From contig NZ_SOAY01000013.1 of the NCBI RefSeq assembly GCF_004364165.1, positions 1 to 64,000 on the forward strand: 64,000 nt of DNA, read 5' to 3'. The DNA is from Maribacter spongiicola. GTDB lineage: Bacteria > Bacteroidota > Bacteroidia > Flavobacteriales > Flavobacteriaceae. Below the pieces are notes generated by a model, which ran no database searches, had not been told where the DNA came from, and worked only from the letters and a program-made list of their open reading frames with translations. Shown piece after piece: positions 6,347-16,293 of the stretch; the first letter of the stretch is position 1, and each line of letters opens with the position of its first letter. A program made the position numbers and the translations under genes.

Positions 6347-8773
6347 TTATTCATCCCTTAAAGATTCTACTGGGTTAGCGACTGCCGCATTAAAACTTTG
6401 CCAGCTTACTGTTAATAACGCAATTAAAAGTGCTGAAATACCTGCCAGCGCAAACACCCACCAACTAAGTGCTGTTCTATAAGCAAACCCTTGAAGCCAT
6501 TGATTCATAGCAAACCAAGAAATTGGTATTGCAATAATAAAGGCAACGCCAATCCACTTTACAAAATCTTTATTTAAAAGTGTAAGAACCTGGGGTATTG
6601 TGGCTCCATTTACTTTACGAATACCAATTTCTTTTTTGCGTTGTACCACAGTGTATGAAGTTAGACCAAAAAGACCCATTGCCGCAATTAATATAGCTAG
6701 TAAAGTAAATACCTGAAAAGCAGCCCCAAAAGATTTATCTTCTTGATATTGTGCCTCAAACTTTTGGTCTAAGAATGTATAGTTAAAGGTGCTTTTTGGA
6801 AATATTTTAGTCCATTCGGATTTTATCTGTGTAATGGACGATTCAAAACCTGTAACCGACGCAGCAGAAGCATCTAATTTTATTAAAATATTATTTACGT
6901 CACGCTCATATCTAATAACCATAGGCAATAAAGGGCTTTTCAGCCCAAAATGATAATAATCCTTAATAACACCTGTTACCCTCCATTCATTTTCTCCCCA
7001 GAAACCTACCGTTTTATTTAGTATTTCATCATAGGAAGAAATGCCCATATTCTTTAAAAAAGTTTCATTAACCACCACCTGTTTTCCATCGAAATTTGAT
7101 GAAGGTAGAAAAGTACCACCAGCTAAAAATTCGATATCCACCAAATCAAAATAATCTGGTTGTACATGATATGTGTAGAATAATTTATCATCTTCTTTAG
7201 TACCATTTGGCAATAATATGCCTCGGCTAGATGATAGATTATCAAAACTATCACCAGGGTAACTTTGCGCAATCGCAATTTTTTCTACAAATGGTAATTT
7301 CTTTAACTCTTCTTCTAAAACCTTATACTCATTTATAAGCAAAGAATCTGACTTAGTCGTTACCACTTCGCCCTTTAATGCTATAACTTGATTAATGTCA
7401 GTACCTATGGGCTGGCTTTCTAAGAAACTAATTTGTTTGGTTACCACAATAGTGCCGATTAACAAAACAATGGTCGCTAAAAATTGTGTAACAATAAGTC
7501 CTTTTCGAATTGCCAAGCCCTGCGATGAAGTCTGTATTTTACCTTTAAGTGCTTTTATTGGAGAATAACTACTTAACAAAAGAGCTGGGTAAAGACCCGC
7601 AGCAACCATACCGAATAGAATAAAAAGAAAATAAGGTAAGAAAGCAGACAAACTCCCTAACTGTAAATTAAGCCCCTTTCCAGTGATACCATTGTACAAC
7701 GGCAAAACTATAGCCACTAATAATAACGATAACATAATAGCAACTAGGTTCAACAATATTGACTCAAATAAAGATTGAATAATCAATTGCGATTTTTGGG
7801 CGCCAGACACCTTACGAATACCTGTTTCCTTTGCCCGCTCCATGGATTTGGTTACAGAAAGGTTTACATAGTTCAACCAAGAAAGTATAAGAATAATAAA
7901 GGCGATGGCCATAAGAAACTTTACACGGGTAATACTACCATTTGCAGAAACTTCATAAGGCTTATTTGAATATAGATGTATGTCTTCAATAGGCTCTATA
8001 TTATGTTGTTCTTCCGTATCTTCTTCAATATCGCTTTCAATTATCTTTTGCCGTAACACATCTGCATTTGTAATTGGGTCTAATTTTATAAAAGTATAAT
8101 AGTTGTTAGCATTCCAATTAAGTTCATGCGCTTTTGGACCCCAGTCTGTCCATGTTTTTTCAGTTTCGTAAGAGATTAAAAAAGTATTTCTATAATGAGT
8201 AGTTTTAGGGATATCGGCCATTACCCCTGTTACGGTAAGGACGGCTTCTTCTCCGTCTCTAAAAGCTGAAATTGTTTTCTGTAGGGGATTTTCATTCCCA
8301 AACAACTTCTGAGCAAATGATTTTGAAAGGACTATTGAATACGGTTGAGAAAGCACCTTTTCCTTCTCTCCTTTCAATAATGGATAGTTAAAAATATCAA
8401 AGTAAGAAGGATCTGCCAAAGAACCCAAGGGCTGCTCAAATATTCGATCACCCAATTGAAACGTCATTTTTTCAAAATAAAAGAATCGAACATAATCCAA
8501 CACTTCTGGAAACTCACTTTTTAATGTAGGTCCTGATAAATTATAAGTCATAGCGTCACCAGGTACAAAGGTGTCGCCTTCCAAATAATCCATATAAACT
8601 CGATATATATTTTCCGACCCTTTAAATTTATCATAGCTCTGCTCATAATTGATATAGAGCATAATAAGCACAAAAGAAGCTATACCTATAGCCAAGCCAA
8701 AAATATTAATGAAAGAATAAAGCTTATTCTTAGACAAATACCTTAATGCGATTTTTAAATAATTACGTAGCAT
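6347..8773 (-). CDS. FtsX/MacB-type ABC permease 1 of 7
   Basis: This 808-residue inner-membrane permease has the double-FtsX build of the Bacteroidota MacB-like family. An N-terminal helix (about residues 20-43) is followed by a large periplasmic MacB-type domain. A first FtsX unit has its coupling segment at RAKETGIRKVSGAQ, and after three helices there is a second periplasmic domain. A second FtsX unit follows (RKKEIGIRKVNGAT), with three more helices. It ends NPVESLRDE, a tail shared in variant form by all seven paralogs. It lies 13 bases after permease 2 and is co-transcribed with it. MacB relatives export macrolides, peptides or lipoproteins by periplasmic mechanotransmission; the substrate here is unknown. 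Confidence 0.92.
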   Translation of the reverse strand: MLRNYLKIALRYLSKNKLYSFINIFGLAIGIASFVLIMLYINYEQSYDKFKGSENIYRVYMDYLEGDTFVPGDAMTYNLSGPTLKSEFPEVLDYVRFFYFEKMTFQLGDRIFEQPLGSLADPSYFDIFNYPLLKGEKEKVLSQPYSIVLSKSFAQKLFGNENPLQKTISAFRDGEEAVLTVTGVMADIPKTTHYRNTFLISYETEKTWTDWGPKAHELNWNANNYYTFIKLDPITNADVLRQKIIESDIEEDTEEQHNIEPIEDIHLYSNKPYEVSANGSITRVKFLMAIAFIILILSWLNYVNLSVTKSMERAKETGIRKVSGAQKSQLIIQSLFESILLNLVAIMLSLLLVAIVLPLYNGITGKGLNLQLGSLSAFLPYFLFILFGMVAAGLYPALLLSSYSPIKALKGKIQTSSQGLAIRKGLIVTQFLATIVLLIGTIVVTKQISFLESQPIGTDINQVIALKGEVVTTKSDSLLINEYKVLEEELKKLPFVEKIAIAQSYPGDSFDNLSSSRGILLPNGTKEDDKLFYTYHVQPDYFDLVDIEFLAGGTFLPSSNFDGKQVVVNETFLKNMGISSYDEILNKTVGFWGENEWRVTGVIKDYYHFGLKSPLLPMVIRYERDVNNILIKLDASAASVTGFESSITQIKSEWTKIFPKSTFNYTFLDQKFEAQYQEDKSFGAAFQVFTLLAILIAAMGLFGLTSYTVVQRKKEIGIRKVNGATIPQVLTLLNKDFVKWIGVAFIIAIPISWFAMNQWLQGFAYRTALSWWVFALAGISALLIALLTVSWQSFNAAVANPVESLRDE

Positions 8774-8786
8774 ATCTGTTTAGTTT

Positions 8787-11195
8787 TTATTCCGTTCTTA
8801 GGCTTTTTACAGGGTTGGCTCTTGCTGCTCTTATGGTTCGCGACCCAATAGTAAGCATTGCAATTATCACGGCTATTGTACCTGCGCCAACAAAAAACCA
8901 AATACTCAAATCTATTCTATACGTATAGTTTTGCAACCACTCTCGCATTACCCACCATGCAATTGGTGAAGCTATTAAAAATGCTACCAGTACTAATTTC
9001 AAAAAATCTTTGGTAAGAATATAGGTAATAGAAGCAACGCTAGCCCCAACTACTTTTCTAATACCGATTTCTTTGGTGCGTTGTGAGACAATTAATAAAG
9101 ACATGGCAAAAAGCCCCATGCAACTTAAAATAATAGCTAATATAGAACCACTTGAAATCATTTTTGCCGTGGTCTTCTCCCTATTAAAAGTTCTATCAAC
9201 GTTCTCATCTAAAAAAGATCCTAAAAATTCGGCATTAGGTTCTAATTTTTTCCAGGTACTTTCTAAAATTTCAAAAGATGCCGCCATATTGTTAGGTCCT
9301 ACTTTTGCATATGCATAACTAATACCCCATTCTCTGGTCATGTAAAATGTAATCGGTTCTATTGCCCTATCCAAATCATTGAAATTATAATCTTTTACTA
9401 CTCCCAAAACAGGATAATATTTTCCATCGTCTAATTCTAACTGAGCCAGCAAAGGATCTTCTACCCCAAGTTCTTTAGCCATAGCTTCGTTTATGACCAC
9501 GCCTAAACTATCTGAAGCACTTTCAAAATTTCGCCCTCTAACCAAATCAATACCCAAGGTTTGAACAAATTCATGGTCTACCACCAAAAAATTGGTAGTC
9601 ACAGCCCTACCTTCAAATTCAAATCCTATTTTACTGGTAGACCTACTGCCATCTCTACCTAATCCTAAATTATTATCGGCACCACTAATGGAAATAATAT
9701 TGGGATTACCTTTTAATTCATCTCTCAATAAATCGACAACATCGTTACTGTTTCGTTTTCCGTTTAAAGGAAATGAAATTACCTGTTCTTTATCGTAACC
9801 TAAATCTATGTTACGCATATAGTCAATTTGACCCCATAACACCAACGTACCCGTTATCAATAAAATGGCAATTCCGAATTGAAATACCATAAGTAAATCT
9901 CTTACCCTATTACTACCTGTTGATTCTAATTTTCCTTTTAAAGATTGAATTGTACCTAAACGACTCATTAATAATGCTGGATAACCGCCAACAAAAATTG
10001 TTATTAGAAATACCACACCTAACAGCACAAGTAAAAATATTGGTTTTAAAAGCATGTCTACATTTACATTGGTATTAAAAGTTGTTTTAAACTCATCTAC
10101 AAAAGCAAAACTCAACACTACACCAATACAAATGGATACTAGAAAAACGAATAGACTTTCGCTCCAAAATTGAAAAAACAATTGTTTTTTTTGAGCGCCC
10201 AATGTTTTTCGTATACCAATTTCTTTTAATCTTTTAGCGGATCTGGCAATGCTCATGTTTACATAATTGACACATGCAATGAATAATATCAAAAAGGCAA
10301 CACCAAGTATTAAATAGGGCAAACTTCTACTTACTTCTACAAATCCGTTTTTAAGACTCAAAAAATGTACATCAGTCAACGGAATCATATCTAAATTCAT
10401 ATATCTACCATTTACATCTGCAGAGGCACCATCTCTTTTCAACTCACTTATAGCCTTCTCATAATGTGAATCTATATACGACTGGCTGTTTTTTTTAAAA
10501 CTTGATGCCGTAACACCATCTTCTAATTCTACATATACATCATGATAATTCGCATCCCAATTATCTTTATTTTTCAAATACGAATGATGACTTTCGAATT
10601 GCGCTGCCATTTGAAATTCTAGATTACTTTCTGGCACATTATCTTTAGCTATGGCAGTAACGGTAAATGGTTTTTCTTTTCCTTCCACCAATAAATTAAA
10701 ACTTTCACCTACAATCGCAGTCGTACCAAATAAACTAACTGCGGTTTTTTCGGTTAATACTATAGAAGACACATCGCTTAAGGGTTCATTTTGGTCTCCG
10801 CTTATTATTGGCAAACTGAACATAGAAAAGAAATCTTTATCTACCCAAATTATGTTCATATCCATTTCCTTATCTCCAAGAATCGCCAGTGTACCATCTT
10901 GTAAATACCTTGTTATACGTTTTACCCCTGGCACCTGTGTTTTTAATGTTCTCGCAAATGGTGCTGGATGAACAGTCCCTGCCTGGGGTCCTTTTGGAGT
11001 TTGTTGGGTTTTTACAATCTTATAGATTGAATCTCCATTTTCATGAAAACCGTCATATGACAGCTGATACATTGCAGCCATACCTAACAATATCGCAACT
11101 GCAAATGCAACCGATAAACCTATTACATTTAACGCTGTATTGAGCTTGTCTTTAATTAAGTTTCGCCAGGCTATTTTTATATAATTCTTAATCAT
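8787..11195 (-). CDS. FtsX/MacB-type ABC permease 2 of 7
   Basis: This 802-residue paralog has the same architecture as its neighbours. It has an N-terminal helix with LNVIGLSVAFAVAILLG, a periplasmic domain to about residue 280, and FtsX unit one with RLKEIGIRKTLGAQ. A second periplasmic domain is followed by FtsX unit two with RTKEIGIRKVVGAS. The tail is NPVKSLRTE. It sits between permeases 1 and 3 with gaps of 13 and 32 bases, so it belongs to the same transcript. The periplasmic domains differ clearly from the other six copies while the membrane coupling segments are conserved. This suggests divergence of what is bound rather than of how it is driven. Confidence 0.92.
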   Translation of the reverse strand: MIKNYIKIAWRNLIKDKLNTALNVIGLSVAFAVAILLGMAAMYQLSYDGFHENGDSIYKIVKTQQTPKGPQAGTVHPAPFARTLKTQVPGVKRITRYLQDGTLAILGDKEMDMNIIWVDKDFFSMFSLPIISGDQNEPLSDVSSIVLTEKTAVSLFGTTAIVGESFNLLVEGKEKPFTVTAIAKDNVPESNLEFQMAAQFESHHSYLKNKDNWDANYHDVYVELEDGVTASSFKKNSQSYIDSHYEKAISELKRDGASADVNGRYMNLDMIPLTDVHFLSLKNGFVEVSRSLPYLILGVAFLILFIACVNYVNMSIARSAKRLKEIGIRKTLGAQKKQLFFQFWSESLFVFLVSICIGVVLSFAFVDEFKTTFNTNVNVDMLLKPIFLLVLLGVVFLITIFVGGYPALLMSRLGTIQSLKGKLESTGSNRVRDLLMVFQFGIAILLITGTLVLWGQIDYMRNIDLGYDKEQVISFPLNGKRNSNDVVDLLRDELKGNPNIISISGADNNLGLGRDGSRSTSKIGFEFEGRAVTTNFLVVDHEFVQTLGIDLVRGRNFESASDSLGVVINEAMAKELGVEDPLLAQLELDDGKYYPVLGVVKDYNFNDLDRAIEPITFYMTREWGISYAYAKVGPNNMAASFEILESTWKKLEPNAEFLGSFLDENVDRTFNREKTTAKMISSGSILAIILSCMGLFAMSLLIVSQRTKEIGIRKVVGASVASITYILTKDFLKLVLVAFLIASPIAWWVMREWLQNYTYRIDLSIWFFVGAGTIAVIIAMLTIGSRTIRAARANPVKSLRTE

Positions 11196-11227
11196 GATTT
11201 GATTTTATAATGATTGATGATTTTAAA

Positions 11228-13609
11228 CTAATCGGTTCGTAAACTCTTCACAGGGTTACTTAATGCTGCCTTGACCGATTGAAAACTGATTGTAAAAAGG
11301 GCTATGACCAAAGCTGAAATGCCTGCGATGATAAATACCGAATAACTCATATCTACATGAAATGCAAAATTTGACAACCATTTATTCATTAACCAATACG
11401 CTACTGGAAAAGCAATGAGCATGGCAATAAAAACCAGTTTTACAAAATCTTTGGACAGCATTTGTGTTATACCCATGATACTAGCCCCTAAAACCTTTCG
11501 AATACCTATTTCCTTTTTGCGCTGCTCGCCCACAAAAGCCGCTAAACCGAAAAGCCCCAAACAAGCAATAAAAATGGCTAACATGGAAAATACAAAACCA
11601 ACTTTAGCAGCACGTCTTTCACGTGCATATAGTTTTTCAAGATTATTGTCTAAAAAACTATACTCAAAAGCAGTGTTGGGTGCTACATTTTTAAATATTG
11701 TCTCTAACTCATTGATGGTAGTACTACTTGCTGCAATCTTATACCTAACCAATGCAAACGATTTACGCTCACCTGTATTATTATGAAAGGCATAAGCTCC
11801 TATAGGCTCATGCAATGAGGCAAAGTTGAAATCATCCACCACACCTACAATAGTATTTGGTACTGATATAAATATCGTTTTACCTATAGCTTCATCGGGA
11901 GTATAGCCAAGATAATCGACTGCTTTTTTGTTCAACACCACTTCTATAAGAGTGTCTTTTTCTTGTTTAAATATTGGCAATGAACGCCCAGCAAGCAGCT
12001 TTAATTGCAGTACATCAATAACAGAAGCATCAGTAACATTGGTCTGTATGTTCAAACTTTCTTTATCATCTTCATTTCTACTCAAAGACCTACCACTAAC
12101 CTCCATTCCTGGAAAGCCCTGCGTTAAGGAGACCGAAGAAACATTGCCTAAACCTTTCAATTCTGATACCAAAGCATCTTTTTTATCAGTTCCTTTTATT
12201 CCATTTATGGAGATAGCAACCACATTTTCAGCATCAAAACCTAATTTTTGGTTTCGTATAAAATCCATTTGCTCAGAAATCATCAATACACCAACTATCA
12301 ATACCACCGAAGCAGCAAATTGAAATACCACCAAACCTTTTCGTATAAAAACATTTCCTTTGCTTTGAACTACAGAGGATTTTAATACTATTACCGGTTT
12401 AAACCGAGATAAGTATAGTGCTGGATATAATCCTGATATCAATGTTACCACCAACCATATTGCTAACAAGCTTATCAAAAATTCAAAATTCAATAATAAA
12501 TCCGTGCTTAAATCCTGCCCCATTATAGCATTAAAAATAGGCATTGCGGCAGAAGTCAATAATACCCCAATTACGAGAGAAATTAGCGTTACCAAGCCTG
12601 TTTCCATATAAAATCGAATTATAAGACTACTTGACGATGAACCCAAAGTCTTACTGATACCTACTTCTTTCGCTCGTTTTTGAGAACGAGCTGTTGTCAG
12701 GTTCATATAATTGATACAGGCAATTAAGAGAATTAAAAGTGCCAAGTATATGAGGTTACGTACTTCTTTTATATCACCTATTCTACTTGCATAGGCATTA
12801 TCATAGCCAGAAGAAAATAAGTGGACATCTTTCATAGCTTGCAGAGAAAAAGTGTACCACTGATTTTCCTTTTCCATATTCTTATTCAACATTTCCTGCA
12901 ACTGTAATTCTGTAGATGCCAAATCGGTATTGGGCTTTAGTAAACAATAGGTTTCAAAACTGGCATTATTCCAAGAACGCTTCTTAAAAAAACCTGTAGT
13001 TATTCCCGAGGCCATTATATTACAATCTAGTGTGCTGTTTTTAGCAAAGTCTTTATAAACACCTGTTACCTCTAGTTCATACCTACCATCTACAGTAAAG
13101 GTTTTGCCAATTGGGTCTGTTGTTCCAAAATACTTTTTAGCTGTTGTTTCTGATAAAACTGCGGTATTAGGGCGGTCTAACGCACCTTTTGCCTGACCTT
13201 TTATAAATGGAATATCGAAAATATGTAAAAGCTCAGCATCTACCCAAAAGAGGTTATTTTCTGTGAAATTTTGCTGCAATACTCTTAATGACGCAGTACC
13301 CCCAAAATCATTTTTCAAAGTTCTAGCAGCATATTTAACATTGGCAACGTCGGTCATCATGGTAGGTCCCAATGATGGCGGCACCGTAGCCCAAATTTCT
13401 TGACCGTTGTCACCATCGGTATGTAATAGCACACGTTGAATATTGTCTATATTGGGGTACATGGTATCAAAACTCTGCTCATGTCGTATATAGATGAACA
13501 AGGTCAAGGTTACTGCCAACCCTATGGAAAGACCCAAAATATTGATTACCGAAAACAAGCGGTTCACTTTTAGGTTGCGCCAAGCTACTTTCAAATAGGT
13601 TCTAAACAT
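11228..13609 (-). CDS. FtsX/MacB-type ABC permease 3 of 7
   Basis: This 793-residue double-FtsX permease has an N-terminal helix in INILGLSIGLAVTLTLF and a first coupling segment RAKEVGISKTLGSS. Ser replaces the usual Arg in GIRK, a small deviation. The second coupling segment is RKKEIGIRKVLGAS and the tail is NPVKSLRTD. It is full length with no frameshift. It lies 34 bases after permease 4 and 32 before permease 2, inside the unit that begins near 16.1 kb. Its role is inferred only from the family: export across the inner membrane, with a periplasmic domain that would contact an adaptor or cargo. Confidence 0.92.
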   Translation of the reverse strand: MFRTYLKVAWRNLKVNRLFSVINILGLSIGLAVTLTLFIYIRHEQSFDTMYPNIDNIQRVLLHTDGDNGQEIWATVPPSLGPTMMTDVANVKYAARTLKNDFGGTASLRVLQQNFTENNLFWVDAELLHIFDIPFIKGQAKGALDRPNTAVLSETTAKKYFGTTDPIGKTFTVDGRYELEVTGVYKDFAKNSTLDCNIMASGITTGFFKKRSWNNASFETYCLLKPNTDLASTELQLQEMLNKNMEKENQWYTFSLQAMKDVHLFSSGYDNAYASRIGDIKEVRNLIYLALLILLIACINYMNLTTARSQKRAKEVGISKTLGSSSSSLIIRFYMETGLVTLISLVIGVLLTSAAMPIFNAIMGQDLSTDLLLNFEFLISLLAIWLVVTLISGLYPALYLSRFKPVIVLKSSVVQSKGNVFIRKGLVVFQFAASVVLIVGVLMISEQMDFIRNQKLGFDAENVVAISINGIKGTDKKDALVSELKGLGNVSSVSLTQGFPGMEVSGRSLSRNEDDKESLNIQTNVTDASVIDVLQLKLLAGRSLPIFKQEKDTLIEVVLNKKAVDYLGYTPDEAIGKTIFISVPNTIVGVVDDFNFASLHEPIGAYAFHNNTGERKSFALVRYKIAASSTTINELETIFKNVAPNTAFEYSFLDNNLEKLYARERRAAKVGFVFSMLAIFIACLGLFGLAAFVGEQRKKEIGIRKVLGASIMGITQMLSKDFVKLVFIAMLIAFPVAYWLMNKWLSNFAFHVDMSYSVFIIAGISALVIALFTISFQSVKAALSNPVKSLRTD

Positions 13610-13643
13610 AATTCTCGCTTTTAATTAATTGACAACCTTTACA

Positions 13644-16043
13644 CTACTCGGTTCGTAAACTTGTTACCGGGTTTGCTTTTGCGGCTTTTATAGCTTGAAA
13701 ACTAACGGTTAAAATGGTCACTATGAAGGCACCTAGCATGGCAATGGCGAAAATCCACCATTTTAGTATTACTCTATATGGGTATTCTTGTAACCAACCG
13801 TTCATTACAAAATATGCTATGGGCACCGCAATAAAACATGAGATAATTACCAATTTTAAAAAGTCCTTTGACAACATATTCCAAACATTAAAAATAGAGG
13901 CTCCCAAAACTTTTCTTACCCCTATTTCTTTCTTTCGTTGTTCTGCCACAAATGAGGTTAAACCAAATAAACCCAAGCAACTAATTAATATGGCAAGTGC
14001 TGTAAATACCCCAGAAAGGGTTCCTATGCGTTCTTCAGATGCAAACTTTTCTCCATACTCCCCATCTATAAAATCATACTCAAAAGGGATATCTGGAAAA
14101 TGCTCTTTAAACACGTTTTCAATTTTGGTAATATTCTGAGTAGCACTTTGGTTAGGGTTCAACCTCATGTTATAATAACTTGCGTTATCATGCCTATCAT
14201 ACACATATACTCCTTGTTTTACTGGTTCATAGGGTGATTGGGTAATCATATCTTGTACAACACCTATTATTTTTAATGGTGGATTAGGGTCTTCCTCATT
14301 ATCATCTCTTAATAACTGACCAACCGGATTCTCCATTCCCAAATATTTCTTAGCAGTTTCATTAATTAAAACTCCTAAAGAATCAGTAGCAAAATCTCTT
14401 GAAAAATCTCGCCCTTCCACTATTTTCATGTTCAGCGATTTTGCGTATTCTGGAGATACTTCTGTCCACGCCAGATCTTCTTGAAATCCTTCTGGTTTGC
14501 CTTCCCATGTAAAACCGCCTCTGTTTGACCATATTTGAGTGGTAGGGCTACTAGAGGTTGACATTTCTACTACTGCACCAGAACCTATAAATTCAGCTCG
14601 CATTAAATCATACTTACCCACAAAATCTTGACTGAATGTTGGTACTTGAATTAAGCCTTCTTTGTCGTACCCAACAGGTCTGTTTTTTGCAAAATTTATC
14701 TGCTGCATAACAATAACAGTCCCAATGATAAATGCCACAGAAACCGTAAACTGTACTACCACCAATATTTTTCTTGGTAAACCTGCATATTTTCCTGTCT
14801 TAAATGTGCCTTTTAATACATCGACCGGTCTAAAAGAGGAAAGGTACAATGCCGGATAGCTACCAGCCAGCAATGCTGTAAACACAATAAAGATGAATGA
14901 TACACCCCAGAACAAACCGTTACTCCAAGGAAAGGAAATTTCTTTTCTAGAAAGTTCATTAAATCCGTTTATAGAAAGCAGTACAAGTATAATAGCTACT
15001 ACAAATGCAAATAATACCACGATAAAAGATTCACTTAAAAACTGATATATCAACTGCCCTCTCTGTGACCCTATAGATTTACGAATACCCACCTCTTTAC
15101 CGCGTTTCTCTGATCTGGCAGTACTTAAATTCATAAAATTAATGCACGCCAGTAGCAAAACAAAAGCACCAATAATACCAAACAGCCAAACGTATTTTAT
15201 TCGCCCACCAACTTGTTCTCCATTCTCAAAACTGCTATGTAAATACCAATCTTTCATTGGAAACAAGAATATCTGTGGATTAAATTGTGCTGTATCTTCG
15301 TTTAAATCTTTCTTTACATTTTTAATCCTATCCGTTACTTGTTCAATAGTTGTATTATCCGCCAATTGCACAAACATTTGAAACGAGTTGTTGCCCCATT
15401 GATCTTCTGCATTTCGAATCCATTCATTATTGGCTAAATACTTTTCCCACGGAATAATAAAATCGGTATCATTAAAAGAATTGTTTACCGGTATATCGCT
15501 ATACACAGCACTTACATTCATCTTATGTTCATTGCTTACCGTAACTGTTTTACCAATAGGATCTTCACTACCAAACAGAGCATCGGCAGTTGACTGAGAA
15601 AGCATAATAGAATTAATTTCTCTTAATCCATCTTTTTCTCCTTTTACAATGTTTAAACCAAACATTTCTAGACCAGCCTTTTGCATATAATTGCCTGGTC
15701 TAGATATATTTTTATCACCATATTTCAAATAATGATCATTGGTCCAAGAGCACATAATAAGATGCTTGAAATTGTCGCTATAACCATCTCGCAATCCTTT
15801 CTCTAACGGTCTAGGTATCGCAGGCCCTGTGCCCGTTTCTCCATTAAAAGTTTGTGATTGAAAGACCTGGGCAAGACTATCTTTATTCTTAAAATAGCTA
15901 TTATATGAAAGCTCATCTTGTATCCATAACCCTATGATCAAGGTTACTGCCATACCTAAGGCAAGCCCCCCTACATTTATAAACGTATATCCCTTGTTCT
16001 TTAAAAGATTTCGCCAAGCTATTTTTAGATAGTTTTTAAACAT
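13644..16043 (-). CDS. FtsX/MacB-type ABC permease 4 of 7 (first gene of downstream unit)
   Basis: This 799-residue double-FtsX permease has coupling segments RGKEVGIRKSIGSQ and RKKEIGVRKVLGAS and the tail NPVTSLRTE. It is the first gene of the transcription unit permease 4-3-2-1-ATPase. The 250-base gap upstream carries a TGGCATG-N4-TAG promoter-like element at 16115-16130 and two 17-bp palindromes at 16184-16222. These have the same geometry as upstream of permease 5 and of the TolC gene. This is the strongest sign that the permeases are not one long operon but several units under one activator. Confidence 0.92.
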   Translation of the reverse strand: MFKNYLKIAWRNLLKNKGYTFINVGGLALGMAVTLIIGLWIQDELSYNSYFKNKDSLAQVFQSQTFNGETGTGPAIPRPLEKGLRDGYSDNFKHLIMCSWTNDHYLKYGDKNISRPGNYMQKAGLEMFGLNIVKGEKDGLREINSIMLSQSTADALFGSEDPIGKTVTVSNEHKMNVSAVYSDIPVNNSFNDTDFIIPWEKYLANNEWIRNAEDQWGNNSFQMFVQLADNTTIEQVTDRIKNVKKDLNEDTAQFNPQIFLFPMKDWYLHSSFENGEQVGGRIKYVWLFGIIGAFVLLLACINFMNLSTARSEKRGKEVGIRKSIGSQRGQLIYQFLSESFIVVLFAFVVAIILVLLSINGFNELSRKEISFPWSNGLFWGVSFIFIVFTALLAGSYPALYLSSFRPVDVLKGTFKTGKYAGLPRKILVVVQFTVSVAFIIGTVIVMQQINFAKNRPVGYDKEGLIQVPTFSQDFVGKYDLMRAEFIGSGAVVEMSTSSSPTTQIWSNRGGFTWEGKPEGFQEDLAWTEVSPEYAKSLNMKIVEGRDFSRDFATDSLGVLINETAKKYLGMENPVGQLLRDDNEEDPNPPLKIIGVVQDMITQSPYEPVKQGVYVYDRHDNASYYNMRLNPNQSATQNITKIENVFKEHFPDIPFEYDFIDGEYGEKFASEERIGTLSGVFTALAILISCLGLFGLTSFVAEQRKKEIGVRKVLGASIFNVWNMLSKDFLKLVIISCFIAVPIAYFVMNGWLQEYPYRVILKWWIFAIAMLGAFIVTILTVSFQAIKAAKANPVTSLRTE

Positions 16044-16114
16044 GATTGTTCGTTTTTTAATTGATGCTCAGTTAGTACTAAACCGTGATTGATGATTGAT
16101 GACTACACATTTAC

Positions 16115-16130
16115 GACTAAATTCATGCCA
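16115..16130 (-). promoter_or_regulatory. Sigma-54-like promoter for permease 4 unit
   Basis: The minus strand reads TGGCATGAATTTAGTC. Against the sigma-54 consensus TGGCACG-N4-TTGCW, the -24 GG is intact and the -12 G is at the right distance. The -12 word is TAGT instead of TTGC. The same TAG variant occurs in the other two candidates of the island. It lies 72 bases upstream of the permease 4 start. Confidence 0.6.
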
Positions 16131-16183
16131 TATTGGTAAATGTCTATTTAACAGTGTTTTACAAATTTTAATAAAAATGTATG

Positions 16184-16222
16184 TGTAAAATATATGGACA
16201 AACGATGTACAATATATTTACA
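16184..16222. promoter_or_regulatory. Twin palindromic activator sites (UAS pair) upstream of permease 4
   Basis: Two 17-bp sites, TGTAAAATATATGGACA (16184-16200) and TGTACAATATATTTACA (16206-16222), are separated by 5 bases. Both have TGT/ACA ends and an AATAT core. They begin 54 bases upstream of the -24 element, a normal position for enhancer sites of a sigma-54 activator such as the one at 27804. Confidence 0.75.
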
Positions 16223-16293
16223 AAGACTACTTAAAAATGAGAATGTTACACCTAATTAAACATCTTGACAAAAGAACGAAACAACTGAATAAA

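Noticed and set aside
16184-16222. Twin palindromes as terminators
   Set aside because: The stems are AT-rich without T runs, and they lie upstream of genes in promoter-like positions.
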